64,000 bases of DNA, from NCBI GenBank assembly GCA_963772585.1, contig CAVYXV010000002.1, positions 868,001 to 932,000 of the forward strand, read 5' to 3'. The translations under genes were made by a program, and so were the position numbers. The stretch is from CAVVXN01 sp963772585 (GTDB taxonomy: Bacteria > Planctomycetota > PLA2 > JAEUHO01). A model generated the notes under the pieces. It saw nothing but the letters and a program-made list of their open reading frames with translations. It made no database searches and was not told the DNA's origin. This document shows, one piece after another, positions 17,664 to 26,779 of the stretch (position 1 is its first letter; every line of letters starts with the position of its first letter).

Positions 17664-18677
17664 CTATCCGCCGAGGTAGCTCATCTCGGGGCGGTCGGGG
17701 GGGGCGGTGTTCGTCGCTCGGAGCTCGGAGTAATGGTCGGTACGGGCGCGCCAGATCGACGCGATCCGGGCCCGGAGGTCGTCGTCCGTCGCGCCCTCGC
17801 GCATCGGGGTCTTCAAGTCGTGGCCGACGGCCGCGAAGAGGCAGGTGAAGAGCCGCCCGTCGGCGGAGAGGCGCGCGCGGGAGCAGTCGCCGCAGAAGGG
17901 GCTCGTGACGGAGGTGATGAAACCGATCTCGCCGGCGCCGTCCGCGTAGCGGCGGCGCTCGGCGACCTCGCCGGGGTAGTCCGGCTCGACGGGCTCCAGG
18001 GCGTAGGCGGACTCGATCGTCGCCACGATCTCGGCGGCGGGGACGACGTCGTCCATGCGCCAGCCGTTCGTCGTGCCCACGTCCATGTACTCGATGAAAC
18101 GGAGGACGTGACCGTGCTCGCGGGCGTAGCGCGCCATGGGGAGGACCTGGTCCTCGTTCACGCCGCGCTTCACGACCATGTTGAGCTTCACCGGCCCGAG
18201 CCCCGCCGCGGCGGCCGCCTCGATGCCGTCGAGGACGCGGGCGGCGGGGAAGTCCACGTCGTTCATGCGCCGGAAGACGCCCTCGTCGAGCGCGTCCAGG
18301 CTGACCGTCACCCGGTGGAGACCTGCGTCGGCGAGGACGGGTGCGAGCTTCGCGAGCGCCGAGCCGTTCGTCGTCAGCGCGAGGTCCTCGATGCCCTCGA
18401 TCTCGGCGAGGTAGCGGACGACCACGCCCACGTCGCGCCGCAGCAGCGGTTCCCCGCCCGTGATCCGGATCTTCGTCACGCCCAGGCCGACAAAGACGCG
18501 GGCGAACCGGGCGATCTCCTCGTACGTGAGCACCTGCGAGCGCGGCAGGAAGGGGTGGTCCCCCCCGAAGACGTCCTTCGGCATGCAGTAGCCGCAGCGG
18601 AAGTTGCAGCGATCGGTGATCGAGATCCGTAGGTCCCGGACCGGCCGGCGGCGCTTGTCGAGGGGCGTCGGGGTCAC
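17664..18677 (-). CDS. moaA: GTP 3',8-cyclase (molybdenum cofactor biosynthesis protein A)
   Basis: This 337-residue radical-SAM enzyme converts GTP to 3',8-cyclo-7,8-dihydro-GTP in the first step of molybdenum cofactor synthesis. The N-terminal 4Fe-4S motif is CNFRCGYC (Cys24, 28, 31) and the second cluster site is CGDCSRARLSADGRLFTC. The protein ends in Gly-Gly, as MoaA requires. It lies 22 bases downstream of the extended greA on the same strand and may be read from the same transcript. No other moa gene is in the window. Confidence 0.96.
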   Translation of the reverse strand: MTPTPLDKRRRPVRDLRISITDRCNFRCGYCMPKDVFGGDHPFLPRSQVLTYEEIARFARVFVGLGVTKIRITGGEPLLRRDVGVVVRYLAEIEGIEDLALTTNGSALAKLAPVLADAGLHRVTVSLDALDEGVFRRMNDVDFPAARVLDGIEAAAAAGLGPVKLNMVVKRGVNEDQVLPMARYAREHGHVLRFIEYMDVGTTNGWRMDDVVPAAEIVATIESAYALEPVEPDYPGEVAERRRYADGAGEIGFITSVTSPFCGDCSRARLSADGRLFTCLFAAVGHDLKTPMREGATDDDLRARIASIWRARTDHYSELRATNTAPPDRPEMSYLGG

Positions 18678-18699
18678 GATGGGGAGGATACCGTCCCCG

Positions 18700-20907
18700 T
18701 CAAGCCAGGGCGCTCTCGATGTCCAGCACCTCCACCTCGCGGGAGCCGTCCTCGAACATCACCTGCACGTGATCCCCCTGTCGATGGCCCATGAGGGCCT
18801 GTCCCAGCGGCGTGAGGTAGTTGATGATCCCGCTCTTCACGTCGGCGTCCGGCGGGCCGAGCAGGGTATAGGTGATTTCCTGCCCCGCGGCGTCGCGGAC
18901 CCGGACGCGGCTCCCGACCGATACGCGGTCCTTCTGGACGATGTCGGGGGTGATGGGGATCGCGCGGGCGAGCTCGCTGCCCATGGCGTCGGCACGGGCC
19001 TGGAGGAGCGCCTGCTTCTCGCGGGCCGCGTGGTACTCGGCGTTCTCCGACAGGTCGCCGAACTCGCGGGCGCGCGCGATCTCCTTCGCGTTCTCCATCA
19101 TGTCGTCGTTCAGGATCTTGTCGCGATCGGTCTTGAGTCGCTCCATGCCCGCGGCGGTCATGTAGACCCGGTCGAGACGCTCGCCCACGTGGACGGTCTC
19201 GCCATCGGCGGTCTTCTCCACCTCTTGATCGGGCTTGCGAAGCGCGTGCGGCCGGGTGCGCAGGATGATGGTCTGGACCTTCTGCAGGACGCGGCCCCGC
19301 AGGCCACGGATCTGCTCCAGGACCCGCACGAGATGGTTCGCGCCGGCCCGGTCGGTGGCCTCCGCCGCCTCCTTCACCAGCGCGCCCTGCTTCGCCACGA
19401 GCACTTCGTTCAGGGTCGAGACGCCGGTCTTGTCGCGCGCGGTCCCGCCCCGGCGGGTCCGATACTCCACCGCGTCGATGACCTTCAGCATGCGGACGAG
19501 GAGGGTGTACGAGTCGTAGGTCCGGCCGTCCCATCGATGGCGCCGGAGGCCGCGAACGTACCAGGCATAGAGGTTGGGCGTCATCGCCGGCTTGGCGTCG
19601 ATCCGGTCGAGCAGGCGAGCCACGTACTCGGGGTGGCCCGCCGCCGCGAAGCGGTCGATCCCGACTTCGGCGAGCGTCGGGTCGTCCTGCTCCAGCGCCG
19701 CCTCGTAGAGGACTTCCCCTCCCTTCTCGGACGCCGTGATGTAGGCGCGGGCCGCGGAGTTGCGCACGTCGTCCTCGGGAATCGACGCGAAGAGCGCCTT
19801 GGGGTCGTCCACCCCCAGCACGGCGTGGCGGAGCACTTCGTGCTCGTCCCGCCCCTCGAGCGCCGCGACGAGGACGTCCCACCCGATGATCGTGGCGGGC
19901 TTCGTCGCCTTCTGACGCTCCGTGGACACGAGTTCGGCGAGCACGCGCCGGGCGTCCTCGTCCTCTCCCGCGGTGAGGAGGAACTCGCGCGCGGCCTTCT
20001 GCTTCGCCCCCACGGTCGGGCTCGCCCGGAACGCCCGCTCGATCTGGGTGGCGAAGTCCACCTCGGCCGTGTCGTGGTGCTCGATGACGGGGTCCCGGCC
20101 GGGACCGACGTGGTAGCGGGGGTCGAGGTGGGCGAGCTTCTTCGCCTCCTTCCACCACGCGGACCACCGCGTGCTGGCGATGGCGTCGGGCACCAGCGCG
20201 TCCTTCACGTGTCGGAGCTTCGTGCTCCCCGAGAACCGGGCCAAAACCTGTCGGAGCATCTCCAGCGGATCTTCCGTGGCCCGCTTGCGAAGGCCCTTCG
20301 GATCGGAGATCGCCATGGCCCGGATGTCGCCGTCGTCGAGTCGTTCGAGGCGGTCCGCCGCGGCGGCGATGTCCATCTCGTGGCCCTTGCGGTCCTTGAA
20401 GTCGATCACGCACCGGCCATGCTCGGGCACGTAGCCGACGATGCGTCCCGCGCCCCACCCGCTCTTGTGCCAGACGTAGGCCCCGGGCTCCAGGTCGAGG
20501 AAACGCTCGAGCCGGGCGGCCTCCTCGGGCAGGTTCGCGGCGTCGCCTCCGAGGATCCCGCTCTTCTCGAACAGGGCGTCCAGGTCGGGGCGGTCCGCAT
20601 GGGCCTCGCGCGCCGCGTCGATCAGCCCCTGGCGGATCGACCCGTCGTCGGGCGCCATCTCGCTGAGCGCCACGAACACGGGCACCATGGGGCGCACCCG
20701 CCCCTTCTCCTTGAGCGCCTCGATGAGCATCCAGAGGAGCATCCCGGCCTGCCGCTTGCCGCCGGAGTGCGACGCCAACGCGCGGGCCGCCTCGGTGAAG
20801 CGGCCCACGGCGTCGAGGTCGTTCTCGAGGAGCTCCAGCCAGATCTGCTCGGCGCCGTCCATGTCCCGGGCCTCGATCGCGCGGTGCAGATCGTCCCAAC
20901 GCGCCAT
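18700..20907 (-). CDS. greA: Transcription elongation factor GreA with long N-terminal extension
   Basis: The last ~165 of 735 residues are a GreA/GreB factor: an N-terminal coiled coil with the conserved EFGDLSENAEYHAAREKQ (~residue 614 onward) and the FKBP-like C-terminal domain. The acidic tip that enters the polymerase channel is kept (GDLSENAEY). The first ~570 residues are mostly helical with HEAT/TPR-like texture and include a short basic beta segment (GAGRIVGYVPEHGRCVIDF). Long GreA proteins of this kind are known in Chlamydiae and Planctomycetes. I start at ATG 20907, preceded by GAGGAG; a TTG at 20934 would add nine residues. moaA follows closely. Confidence 0.88.
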   Translation of the reverse strand: MARWDDLHRAIEARDMDGAEQIWLELLENDLDAVGRFTEAARALASHSGGKRQAGMLLWMLIEALKEKGRVRPMVPVFVALSEMAPDDGSIRQGLIDAAREAHADRPDLDALFEKSGILGGDAANLPEEAARLERFLDLEPGAYVWHKSGWGAGRIVGYVPEHGRCVIDFKDRKGHEMDIAAAADRLERLDDGDIRAMAISDPKGLRKRATEDPLEMLRQVLARFSGSTKLRHVKDALVPDAIASTRWSAWWKEAKKLAHLDPRYHVGPGRDPVIEHHDTAEVDFATQIERAFRASPTVGAKQKAAREFLLTAGEDEDARRVLAELVSTERQKATKPATIIGWDVLVAALEGRDEHEVLRHAVLGVDDPKALFASIPEDDVRNSAARAYITASEKGGEVLYEAALEQDDPTLAEVGIDRFAAAGHPEYVARLLDRIDAKPAMTPNLYAWYVRGLRRHRWDGRTYDSYTLLVRMLKVIDAVEYRTRRGGTARDKTGVSTLNEVLVAKQGALVKEAAEATDRAGANHLVRVLEQIRGLRGRVLQKVQTIILRTRPHALRKPDQEVEKTADGETVHVGERLDRVYMTAAGMERLKTDRDKILNDDMMENAKEIARAREFGDLSENAEYHAAREKQALLQARADAMGSELARAIPITPDIVQKDRVSVGSRVRVRDAAGQEITYTLLGPPDADVKSGIINYLTPLGQALMGHRQGDHVQVMFEDGSREVEVLDIESALA

Positions 20908-20973
20908 GCGCTTCTCCTCGACGGCCGGTGTCAAGCCCCCGCCGGACGGCCGCTACGCAGGTTCCGACCGGGC

Positions 20974-21011
20974 AAAAAACCATCCGGCGGCCCCAGGCGG
21001 GGCCGCCGGAT
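20974..21011 (-). terminator. Intrinsic terminator after tRNA-Arg
   Basis: A perfect 13-bp stem (20982-20994 with 20999-21011, 4-base loop) is followed on the minus strand by six T (20974-20979 read as A on the plus strand). It lies directly downstream of the minus-strand tRNA-Arg and has the full form of a rho-independent terminator. Confidence 0.88.
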
Positions 21012-21015
21012 CGAT

Positions 21016-21090
21016 TGGTACGCCCGAAAGGAATCGAACCCTTATCTCCGGCTCCGGAGGCCGGCGCTCTATCCGTTGAGCTACGGGCGC
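21016..21090 (-). tRNA. tRNA-Arg (anticodon CCG)
   Basis: The minus strand folds as a cloverleaf: acceptor GCGCCCG paired with CGGGCGT (closing with a G-T wobble), D arm GCTC/GAGC, anticodon stem CCGGC/GCCGG with loop CTCCGGA (anticodon CCG, reading CGG), T arm with GGTTCGATTCC, and an encoded CCA end (21016-21018). A promoter candidate lies just upstream and a strong terminator just downstream, so it is a single-gene unit. Confidence 0.95.
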
Positions 21091-21105
21091 TCGTTGAAGC
21101 GCGAG

Positions 21106-21134
21106 ATTGTAGAGGCGCTGCGAACCCGCGTCAC
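21106..21134 (-). promoter_or_regulatory. Promoter candidate for tRNA-Arg
   Basis: On the minus strand GTGACG (21129-21134) is separated by 17 bases from TACAAT (21106-21111), and the tRNA begins 15 bases after the -10-like box. Spacing and the -10 match suit the housekeeping sigma factor. Confidence 0.55.
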
Positions 21135-21203
21135 CTTCGCGGCCCGCTGCTCCCCGGGACGGCCCCCCGGCAGGGCGGCCCGCGCCGCCGCAAGTCGCGG
21201 GGA

Positions 21204-22244
21204 TCAGCCCCCGTAGGGCCGTCGCCGCCGCCGGCCCGGCGCGGAGGACGAGGACGCGGGCCCGCCGCTCGCCCGCCGGTGCCCGCGGCGCGGCAGGGGC
21301 GCATTCGCGTCCCACCCGCCGCCCCCCCCGGAGGCCCCGTCGCCCCGGCCGCCGCCGCCCGAGCGTCGCCGACGGGGCCCGTCGTTGGCCTTGCGGCCGC
21401 GGGCGGGGCGCCCGGCGGGCCGCTCCGGCGGCAGTTCCGCGTCCCAGGCCTCGCGGTTGGCGAGGTAGAGCCGCTCGGAGTTGTCGACGAAGGCAAGGTC
21501 CTCGGGGGCGAGCTTCGCGTAGCTGCCGGGCGGCATCTCGCCCAGCGCCAGCGGACCGATGTGCGTCCGGCGGAGCCGGCGGACCTGCATCCCAACCCGG
21601 GCGAACACCCGGCGGATCTCGCGGTTCCGCCCCTCGAAGAGCACGACCTCCAGGACGGTCTCGTTGCGCTTCGGGTTGTAGCCGATCGGCTTGATCCGGG
21701 CCGGGGAGGCCTTCCCCTCGGCGAGCCAGACGCCCGCCGCCACCCGGGTCAGTTGCCCCCGCGTGATCTGCCCGCGGACGATCACCTGGTAGCGCTTCTC
21801 GATGCGGTAACGCGGGTGGCACACCACGTTGGCGATCTTGCCGTCGTTCGTGAGCAGGATGAGGCCCGTGCTCTCGGCGTCGAGCCGGCCGACGGTATAG
21901 ATCCGCCGGTTCTCCTTCACGAGGTCCACGACGCGGGGCCGCCCGCGCTCGTCCGAGTTCGTACAAATGTAGCCCATTGGCTTGTTGAGCAGGTAGTAGA
22001 CGAGAGCCTGGGGCTTCACCCGCTCGCCGTCGAGCGTCACCTCGTCGCGCGCGGGATCGACCTTCACCCCCATCTTCGTGACGACCTTGCCGTTGACCGT
22101 CACGCGGCCCTGCGTGATGAAGGTCTCGCTCTCCCGCCGCGATCCGGCGCCCGTGGACGCCAGGAACTTGTGCAGGCGCTCCTTGCCTGCCGCGCCGGCG
22201 TCGCCCTCCGTCTCCGCGTCCACCTTCGACGTGTTCTTGGCCAT
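21204..22244 (-). CDS. rluB: 23S rRNA pseudouridine synthase, RluB/RsuA family
   Basis: This 346-residue protein has an S4 RNA-binding domain (RLHKFLASTGAGSRRESE) followed by the RsuA/RluB catalytic domain with GRLDAESTGLILLTNDG, where Asp122 is the nucleophile, and the GRNREIRRVF segment. It should isomerise a uridine in 23S rRNA (RluB type) or 16S rRNA (RsuA type); RluB is the better fit by overall form but not certain. The ~90-residue C-terminal tail is Gly/Arg-rich and basic, like RNA-binding tails of other RluB proteins. The start at 22244 follows GGGAGAG; the frame is open further upstream but without family similarity. Confidence 0.88.
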   Translation of the reverse strand: MAKNTSKVDAETEGDAGAAGKERLHKFLASTGAGSRRESETFITQGRVTVNGKVVTKMGVKVDPARDEVTLDGERVKPQALVYYLLNKPMGYICTNSDERGRPRVVDLVKENRRIYTVGRLDAESTGLILLTNDGKIANVVCHPRYRIEKRYQVIVRGQITRGQLTRVAAGVWLAEGKASPARIKPIGYNPKRNETVLEVVLFEGRNREIRRVFARVGMQVRRLRRTHIGPLALGEMPPGSYAKLAPEDLAFVDNSERLYLANREAWDAELPPERPAGRPARGRKANDGPRRRRSGGGGRGDGASGGGGGWDANAPLPRRGHRRASGGPASSSSAPGRRRRRPYGG

Positions 22245-22467
22245 GAGCAACTCTCCCGCGGACCCGACCGCCTCTCGGCGTGGCCCGACCGGGTGCGCCT
22301 CGCCACTTCGCGAAGACCCACCTTCTCGGCCGCGGAGCCTACCCCCGGGGGAGGCGAACGCCAGTCTTCTCCGGGAAACGGAAACGCATTGCCACCCGCT
22401 TGCGGGCGGTAGGGCATCGCAACGGCCGGATCCGACCCGGGTCGGATCGGCATCTTCGCGTGTCGTC

Positions 22468-23544
22468 CTATCGCACGCCGGAGAGGCGGGGCGTCTTCCG
22501 GGGCGGAGCGCCCGGAATCCGGTCCGCGGGCGACGAGAGGTCCTCGACCGGCGGTGGCGGGGCCGGCGCCGGCGGCGACGCCCGGTGCGCGGGCTCGTTC
22601 GACGCTTCGCCCGGCAGGTCGTTCGTGATGAGGGGAGGGGGCGCGGGGGAGGGGGCGCCGAGGGGCGCCGCGCGCGGCGCCCCGCCGTCCGGGGAGCCGA
22701 CCGCCGGCCGGTCGGGGGAGCCGGCGGCGGGCGCCCCGCCGTCGGGCGAGCCGACGGCGGGAGGCGCCGCCATCGCCGGCGGCGTGCCGTCCGGCGAACC
22801 GGCGGCCGGGGCGGCGGCGATCCCGGGGGGGGCCGGCGGCGACAGCCCTTCACCCGCCTCGTCCCCCGCGCCGAGGATCTCCGGTCCCCTGAGCGCCCGC
22901 GCCTCGTCCACGCGCCCCAAGCGGACGAGGCTCTGGGCCACGCGGTTCTGGAGGAGCATGCGGTAGACGCGCGGGAGATCGGGCCTCAGCGCGCGGCGGT
23001 AGTTCTCGTAGGCGAGGTCGTCGTCGCCGATCTCGGCGTAGCGGTCGCCGGCGATGACGCTCTCGACGGCCGCCCGGCCGAGGCGCTGCGAGGTCACGCG
23101 CCAGGAGACGATCTCCAGGCAGGGGAAGCCGCGGAGCTTCGCCTTGATCCGGGCCGTCACCTCGAGCCGCGTGTAGGGATCGGTCGCGAGCAGGGCGTCG
23201 TGCGCGGGATGGCTGCGCTCGATGTAGAGGAAGGGGAAGTCGTGGCGGAAGGTGTCTTCCTCCCAGACCTTCGCGCCGTCCGCCCACGCGGAGACGTTGC
23301 TGTAGCGCGACGGGTGGAAGGGCGTCGCCAGGGAGTCGAAGACCTCGTCGCGCCGGTGGAAGATGCAGAAGAAGGTGACGAGGTCGTCCTGGTAGCGGTC
23401 GGGTTGGGCGATGACGTCGCCGAGGCTGACGCTCTTGCCCTTGTCGAGGTCGTCCCACCAGCCGGCGGAGGCGGAGCGGCCGGCGACGAGCCCCAGCAGG
23501 ACCGCCGCCGCGGCGGCCGGGATCCAACGGCGTTCCACGGGCAC
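22468..23544 (-). CDS. Secreted hypothetical protein with Pro/Ala and GSPDG repeats
   Basis: This 358-residue protein has a signal peptide (residues ~9-27, ending SASA) and a globular part to ~220 that starts with SLGDVIAQPDRYQDDLVTFFC, recalling OB-fold-like periplasmic domains, followed by a short helical pair resembling a TPR (ENYRRALRPDLPRVYRMLLQNR). From ~230 on it is a low-complexity tail rich in Pro and Ala with five SPDG/SPDR units. The tail may span the envelope or surface. No known family is assigned. Confidence 0.65.
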   Translation of the reverse strand: MPVERRWIPAAAAAVLLGLVAGRSASAGWWDDLDKGKSVSLGDVIAQPDRYQDDLVTFFCIFHRRDEVFDSLATPFHPSRYSNVSAWADGAKVWEEDTFRHDFPFLYIERSHPAHDALLATDPYTRLEVTARIKAKLRGFPCLEIVSWRVTSQRLGRAAVESVIAGDRYAEIGDDDLAYENYRRALRPDLPRVYRMLLQNRVAQSLVRLGRVDEARALRGPEILGAGDEAGEGLSPPAPPGIAAAPAAGSPDGTPPAMAAPPAVGSPDGGAPAAGSPDRPAVGSPDGGAPRAAPLGAPSPAPPPLITNDLPGEASNEPAHRASPPAPAPPPPVEDLSSPADRIPGAPPRKTPRLSGVR

Positions 23545-23577
23545 CTCCTCCTCGGTCGGGCCCGTCCCCTTCTCGCG

Positions 23578-23838
23578 CTACTCGCCGTCCTCGCGGCGCC
23601 GCCCGGGGGCCGGACCCATGAACATCCTAGCGAGCCCTCCGATCACGGCTTCGTCGAGCGGATACGTCCCGTTCAGGATCGATTCGCGAAGCCTCCGGAG
23701 CTTCTCCTTCCCGATGGGCTCGATCGGGCGGTGCCGGCCGCCGGTCGTTCGCGCCGGACGGGCCGACGGGCCGGACCGGGTCGTGGCGGTGCCGGGAGCC
23801 GGCCGCGGGGACTCGTCGGGAGGGAGCATGAAGGCCAT
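23578..23838 (-). CDS. Small FlgM-like protein (possible anti-sigma-28)
   Basis: This 86-residue protein is disordered and Pro-rich at first, then has the helix pattern of FlgM near its C-terminus: EKLRRLRESILNGTYPLDEAVIGGLARMF. In FlgM the equivalent KVxxLRxAIxxGxYxIDxxxIAxxL region binds FliA (sigma-28). No flagellar gene is nearby in the window. The short length and lack of other evidence keep this tentative; it could be a host-specific regulator with a similar motif. The start has upstream purines (GAGG-like) only weakly placed. Confidence 0.5.
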   Translation of the reverse strand: MAFMLPPDESPRPAPGTATTRSGPSARPARTTGGRHRPIEPIGKEKLRRLRESILNGTYPLDEAVIGGLARMFMGPAPGRRREDGE

Positions 23839-23955
23839 GGTAGAGGTCTCGAAGGCCGGGGTCGAGGCGGTCGTCCCGCCTCCTCCCTGATCGGCCTCCG
23901 ACCGGGCCGGCTTGACCGGGCGGGCGGGTCCTCGCTCCCGGGACCGCCGGCCCGC

Positions 23956-24498
23956 TCACGCCTCGTCGCCCGGCGCGAGGAGGACCCAGGCCGCGTCGCC
24001 CACGGCGCGACGGCGGCGAACCGCCCAGCGGGGGTCCTCGGGCACGCCCCACCGCCCCGGGACCTTCAGCAGGGCCAGGCCGTCCGGGGCGAGGGCCCCG
24101 ACCGCCCGCGCGAGCAGCCGCGCGGCGTCCTTCCCCTCCCAGAGCGCGAAGGGTGGATCGACGAAGACGAGGTCGAAGGGGCCTGGCGGTAGGGCGGCGC
24201 GGAGCGCGTCGCGGCGGCAGAGCTCGACCCGGCGGTCCGCGCCGGCTGCCTTCAGCCACGTCGCCAGCGCCCGAACCCGCCCGGCGTCCCGCTCGACGAG
24301 CACGACGGAGCCGGCACCCCGGGAGGCGGCTTCGAGGCCGAACGCGCCAGCGCCGGCGAAGAGGTCGAGCACGCGCGCGCCGGGGATCCGGGCGGCGATC
24401 ACGGAGAAGAGGCTCTTGCGGAGCCGCGCGCCCGCGGGCCGCGCGCCGCCGGGACGGGGGAGCGACCGACCCTTCCAGCACCCGGCCTCGATGCGCAC
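23956..24498 (-). CDS. rsmD: 16S rRNA (guanine(966)-N(2))-methyltransferase
   Basis: This 180-residue Rossmann methyltransferase has the SAM-binding motif LDLFAGAGAFGLEA (residues ~43-56) and the catalytic-site motif FVDPPFA, both typical for RsmD, which methylates G966 of 16S rRNA. The N-terminal MRIEAGCWKGRSL matches the family start. Length is normal. Neighbours are not functionally linked. Confidence 0.9.
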   Translation of the reverse strand: MRIEAGCWKGRSLPRPGGARPAGARLRKSLFSVIAARIPGARVLDLFAGAGAFGLEAASRGAGSVVLVERDAGRVRALATWLKAAGADRRVELCRRDALRAALPPGPFDLVFVDPPFALWEGKDAARLLARAVGALAPDGLALLKVPGRWGVPEDPRWAVRRRRAVGDAAWVLLAPGDEA

Positions 24499-24836
24499 GC
24501 CCGTGCCTCCTCGCCCGCATTATGCGCGAAGCGCGCGACGTGACCGCCGGAAGTCGCTGTCCGCCAAGAGGCTACGTCGACAAGTCGTCCTCTCTTGCTG
24601 ACGACAGGGGGTCCGGGTGCGTCGCTCGGGTTCGAGGCCAAGGCGCGAAGGGGAGGCGACCCCCTGGGGTCTCCGACGACGAGCAACGCGGGCATCGGGC
24701 CCGAGACGCGGACCAGGGCCGCGCGATGCCGACGCCCGTTCGAGAAGCAGGCGGGCTACCCCGCACAGGGGATCCGGCGGCGGGGCGGGCGAGAGGAGGG
24801 GCCCCCCTCGGTCCCGGCGGCCGCTATCCTCCATGC
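24499..24836. other. Intergenic region with inverted repeats, no gene recognised
   Basis: Between divergent rsmD and pdxJ, 338 bases carry no frame with coding character. I see inverted repeats (GACCCC/GGGGTC near 24658 and a GGCATCG/CGATGCC pair near 24690-24730). I looked for signal-recognition-particle RNA, tmRNA and RNase P signatures on both strands and did not find them. It may hold divergent promoters and leader hairpins. Confidence 0.4.
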
Positions 24837-25583
24837 ATGATCCGACTCGGTGTCAACATCGATCACGTCGCCACTCTCCGCCAGGCCCGGCGGGGGCGAT
24901 TGCCCGCCGTCGTGGCCGCGGCCCACGCCGCCGTCCTGGGCGGCGCCGACCAGATCACCATGCACCTGCGGGAAGATCGCCGGCACATCCAGGACGTGGA
25001 TCTGCATCACGTCCTGGACGGCCTCGACATCCCGCTGAACCTCGAGATGGCCGCGACCCCGGAGATGGTGGGGATCGCGCTCGAGAGGAAGCCGCACGCG
25101 GTGTGCCTCGTGCCGGAGCGGCGCGAGGAGCTGACGACCGAGGGCGGCCTCGACCTCGCGAAGACGCACGACGCGGTGCGCGAGGCGGTGGAGCGCCTGC
25201 ACAAGGCCGAGATCGCGGTCTCGCTGTTCGTGGATCCCGACGAGGAGGCCCTGCTGGCGGCGAACGAGGTGGGCGCCGACGCCGTCGAACTCCACACGGG
25301 CGCCTACGCAAACGCCGCGACCGAACCGCGACGCGTCCATGAGTTCCAGGCGCTCCGCCGCGCCGCCGTCTCGGCGAAGCACCTGGGCCTGCGCGTGCAC
25401 GCGGGGCACGGCCTCGACTACCGCAACGTCGCGCCAGTGGCCGCCGTCGCGGAGGTGGAGGAGTTGAACATCGGCTTCGCGATCGTCGGCCGCGCGCTCT
25501 TCGTCGGCCTCACGACCGCCGTGCGCGAAATGAAGGACGAGATGTGGCGCGCGCGCGCACTCGCCGTGACGGGGGAAGGCTGA
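24837..25583 (+). CDS. pdxJ: Pyridoxine 5'-phosphate synthase
   Basis: This 248-residue TIM-barrel enzyme condenses 1-deoxy-D-xylulose 5-phosphate with 3-amino-2-oxopropyl phosphate to make pyridoxine 5'-phosphate. Family motifs are the N-terminal RLGVNIDHVATLRQAR, DQITMHLREDRRHI, LNLEMAAT, VCLVPERREELTTEGGLD and the C-terminal HAGHGLDYRNV plus ELNIGFAIVGRALF. The ATG at 24837 follows weak purines. dapA begins four bases after its stop. Confidence 0.96.
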   Translation: MIRLGVNIDHVATLRQARRGRLPAVVAAAHAAVLGGADQITMHLREDRRHIQDVDLHHVLDGLDIPLNLEMAATPEMVGIALERKPHAVCLVPERREELTTEGGLDLAKTHDAVREAVERLHKAEIAVSLFVDPDEEALLAANEVGADAVELHTGAYANAATEPRRVHEFQALRRAAVSAKHLGLRVHAGHGLDYRNVAPVAAVAEVEELNIGFAIVGRALFVGLTTAVREMKDEMWRARALAVTGEG

Positions 25584-25587
25584 GCCA

Positions 25588-26484
25588 GTGGCGGTCGCGC
25601 TTCCCTTCCCGCTCGCCGGCGTCGGCACCGCGCTCGTCACGCCCTTCCGGAGCGACGGCGTGGACCTCGACGCGCTCGACCGGCTCGTCGCACGCCAGAT
25701 CGAGGGCGGCGTGGACTTCCTCGTCCCGTGCGGCACGACAGGCGAGTCGCCGACCCTCACCGACGACGAGCGCATCGTGGTCATCGAACGGACCGTCGAG
25801 GCGGCGGCCGGGCGCGTTCCGGTCGTCGCGGGCAGCGGCACGAACGACACGCCCCACTCCGTCGCGATGACGCGCGCCGCCCGGCGGGCGGGTGCGGTCG
25901 CGTGTCTCGCCGTCGCGCCCTACTACAACCGCCCCACCCAGGAGGGCCTCTATCGTCACTTCCGCGCGATGATCGACGAGGGCGGACTGCCCGCCGTCCT
26001 CTACCACGTCCCGTCCCGAAGCGGCATCTCCATCGACGTGGAGACCGTCGCGCGCACGGCGGCGGCGGGCGGCGTGGTCGGGCTCAAGGAGACGGGGAGC
26101 GTGGGCCGTGTGACCCGGCTCCGCCGCGAGACCGACGTGCCGATCCTCTCCGGCGACGACGGTCTCACGTGGCCGATGATGGCGCTCGGGGGGACCGGCG
26201 TGATCAGCGTCGCGAGCAACGTCGTCCCCTCGGAGGTCGCCGCGCTGGTCGCCGCCGCGAGCCGGGGGGAGTTGAAGGAGGCGCTCCGTCTCCACGAGCG
26301 CCTGACGGATCTCTTCGAGGCGCTCTTCCTGGAGACGAACCCCATCCCCGTGAAGGCGGCGCTGGAGATCCTGGGCACCTTGTCGAAGGCCCGGCTCCGG
26401 CTGCCGATGGTCGAGGCTTCGGCCCCCACCCGGGACGCCCTGACCCGCGTGCTGGACGCCCTCGCCGTCCTCCCGGGCGTCTGA
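25588..26484 (+). CDS. dapA: 4-hydroxy-tetrahydrodipicolinate synthase
   Basis: This 298-residue class I aldolase-fold enzyme condenses pyruvate with aspartate semialdehyde in lysine/diaminopimelate synthesis. Motifs: GVGTALVTPF, the CGTTGESPTL phosphate-loop segment, VLYHVPSRSG with the catalytic Tyr, and the Schiff-base Lys in VGLKETGS. Its start is GTG at 25588, four bases after pdxJ stops, so the two are co-transcribed although their pathways differ. Related N-acetylneuraminate lyases share the fold, but GTTGE and the Tyr/Thr pattern support DapA. Confidence 0.92.
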   Translation: MAVALPFPLAGVGTALVTPFRSDGVDLDALDRLVARQIEGGVDFLVPCGTTGESPTLTDDERIVVIERTVEAAAGRVPVVAGSGTNDTPHSVAMTRAARRAGAVACLAVAPYYNRPTQEGLYRHFRAMIDEGGLPAVLYHVPSRSGISIDVETVARTAAAGGVVGLKETGSVGRVTRLRRETDVPILSGDDGLTWPMMALGGTGVISVASNVVPSEVAALVAAASRGELKEALRLHERLTDLFEALFLETNPIPVKAALEILGTLSKARLRLPMVEASAPTRDALTRVLDALAVLPGV

Positions 26485-26779
26485 CGGGAGAGGCGGCGCC
26501 CGCCCCGCCGACGCCCCGACCCCCGAGGTCCGACGCCGGCCCCGTCATCGGCAGGGGCCTGCCCTTCTGGCACGCCGCCGTGGCCGAACCGGAGGCCCGG
26601 GACAGGGGTCGTCACCCGCCGCCGCCCGAATTCCCGCGCGGGACGGTCACGCCCCCCAGTGGTACGCCCCTTGCCTTCCCCTTCCCCCCGTGGACGAGGC
26701 GTCCACGAGGACTTCCGAGGCGGCGGACGGGGCGTATCGCCCGCGCGCCGCCCCGCATGGAACTGGAAGGAGACTCACG

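Noticed and set aside
24499..24836. Signal-recognition-particle RNA or other housekeeping RNA in the rsmD-pdxJ gap
   Set aside because: The conserved GGAAG/AGCAG internal-loop signature of SRP RNA and the marks of tmRNA and RNase P were not found on either strand.
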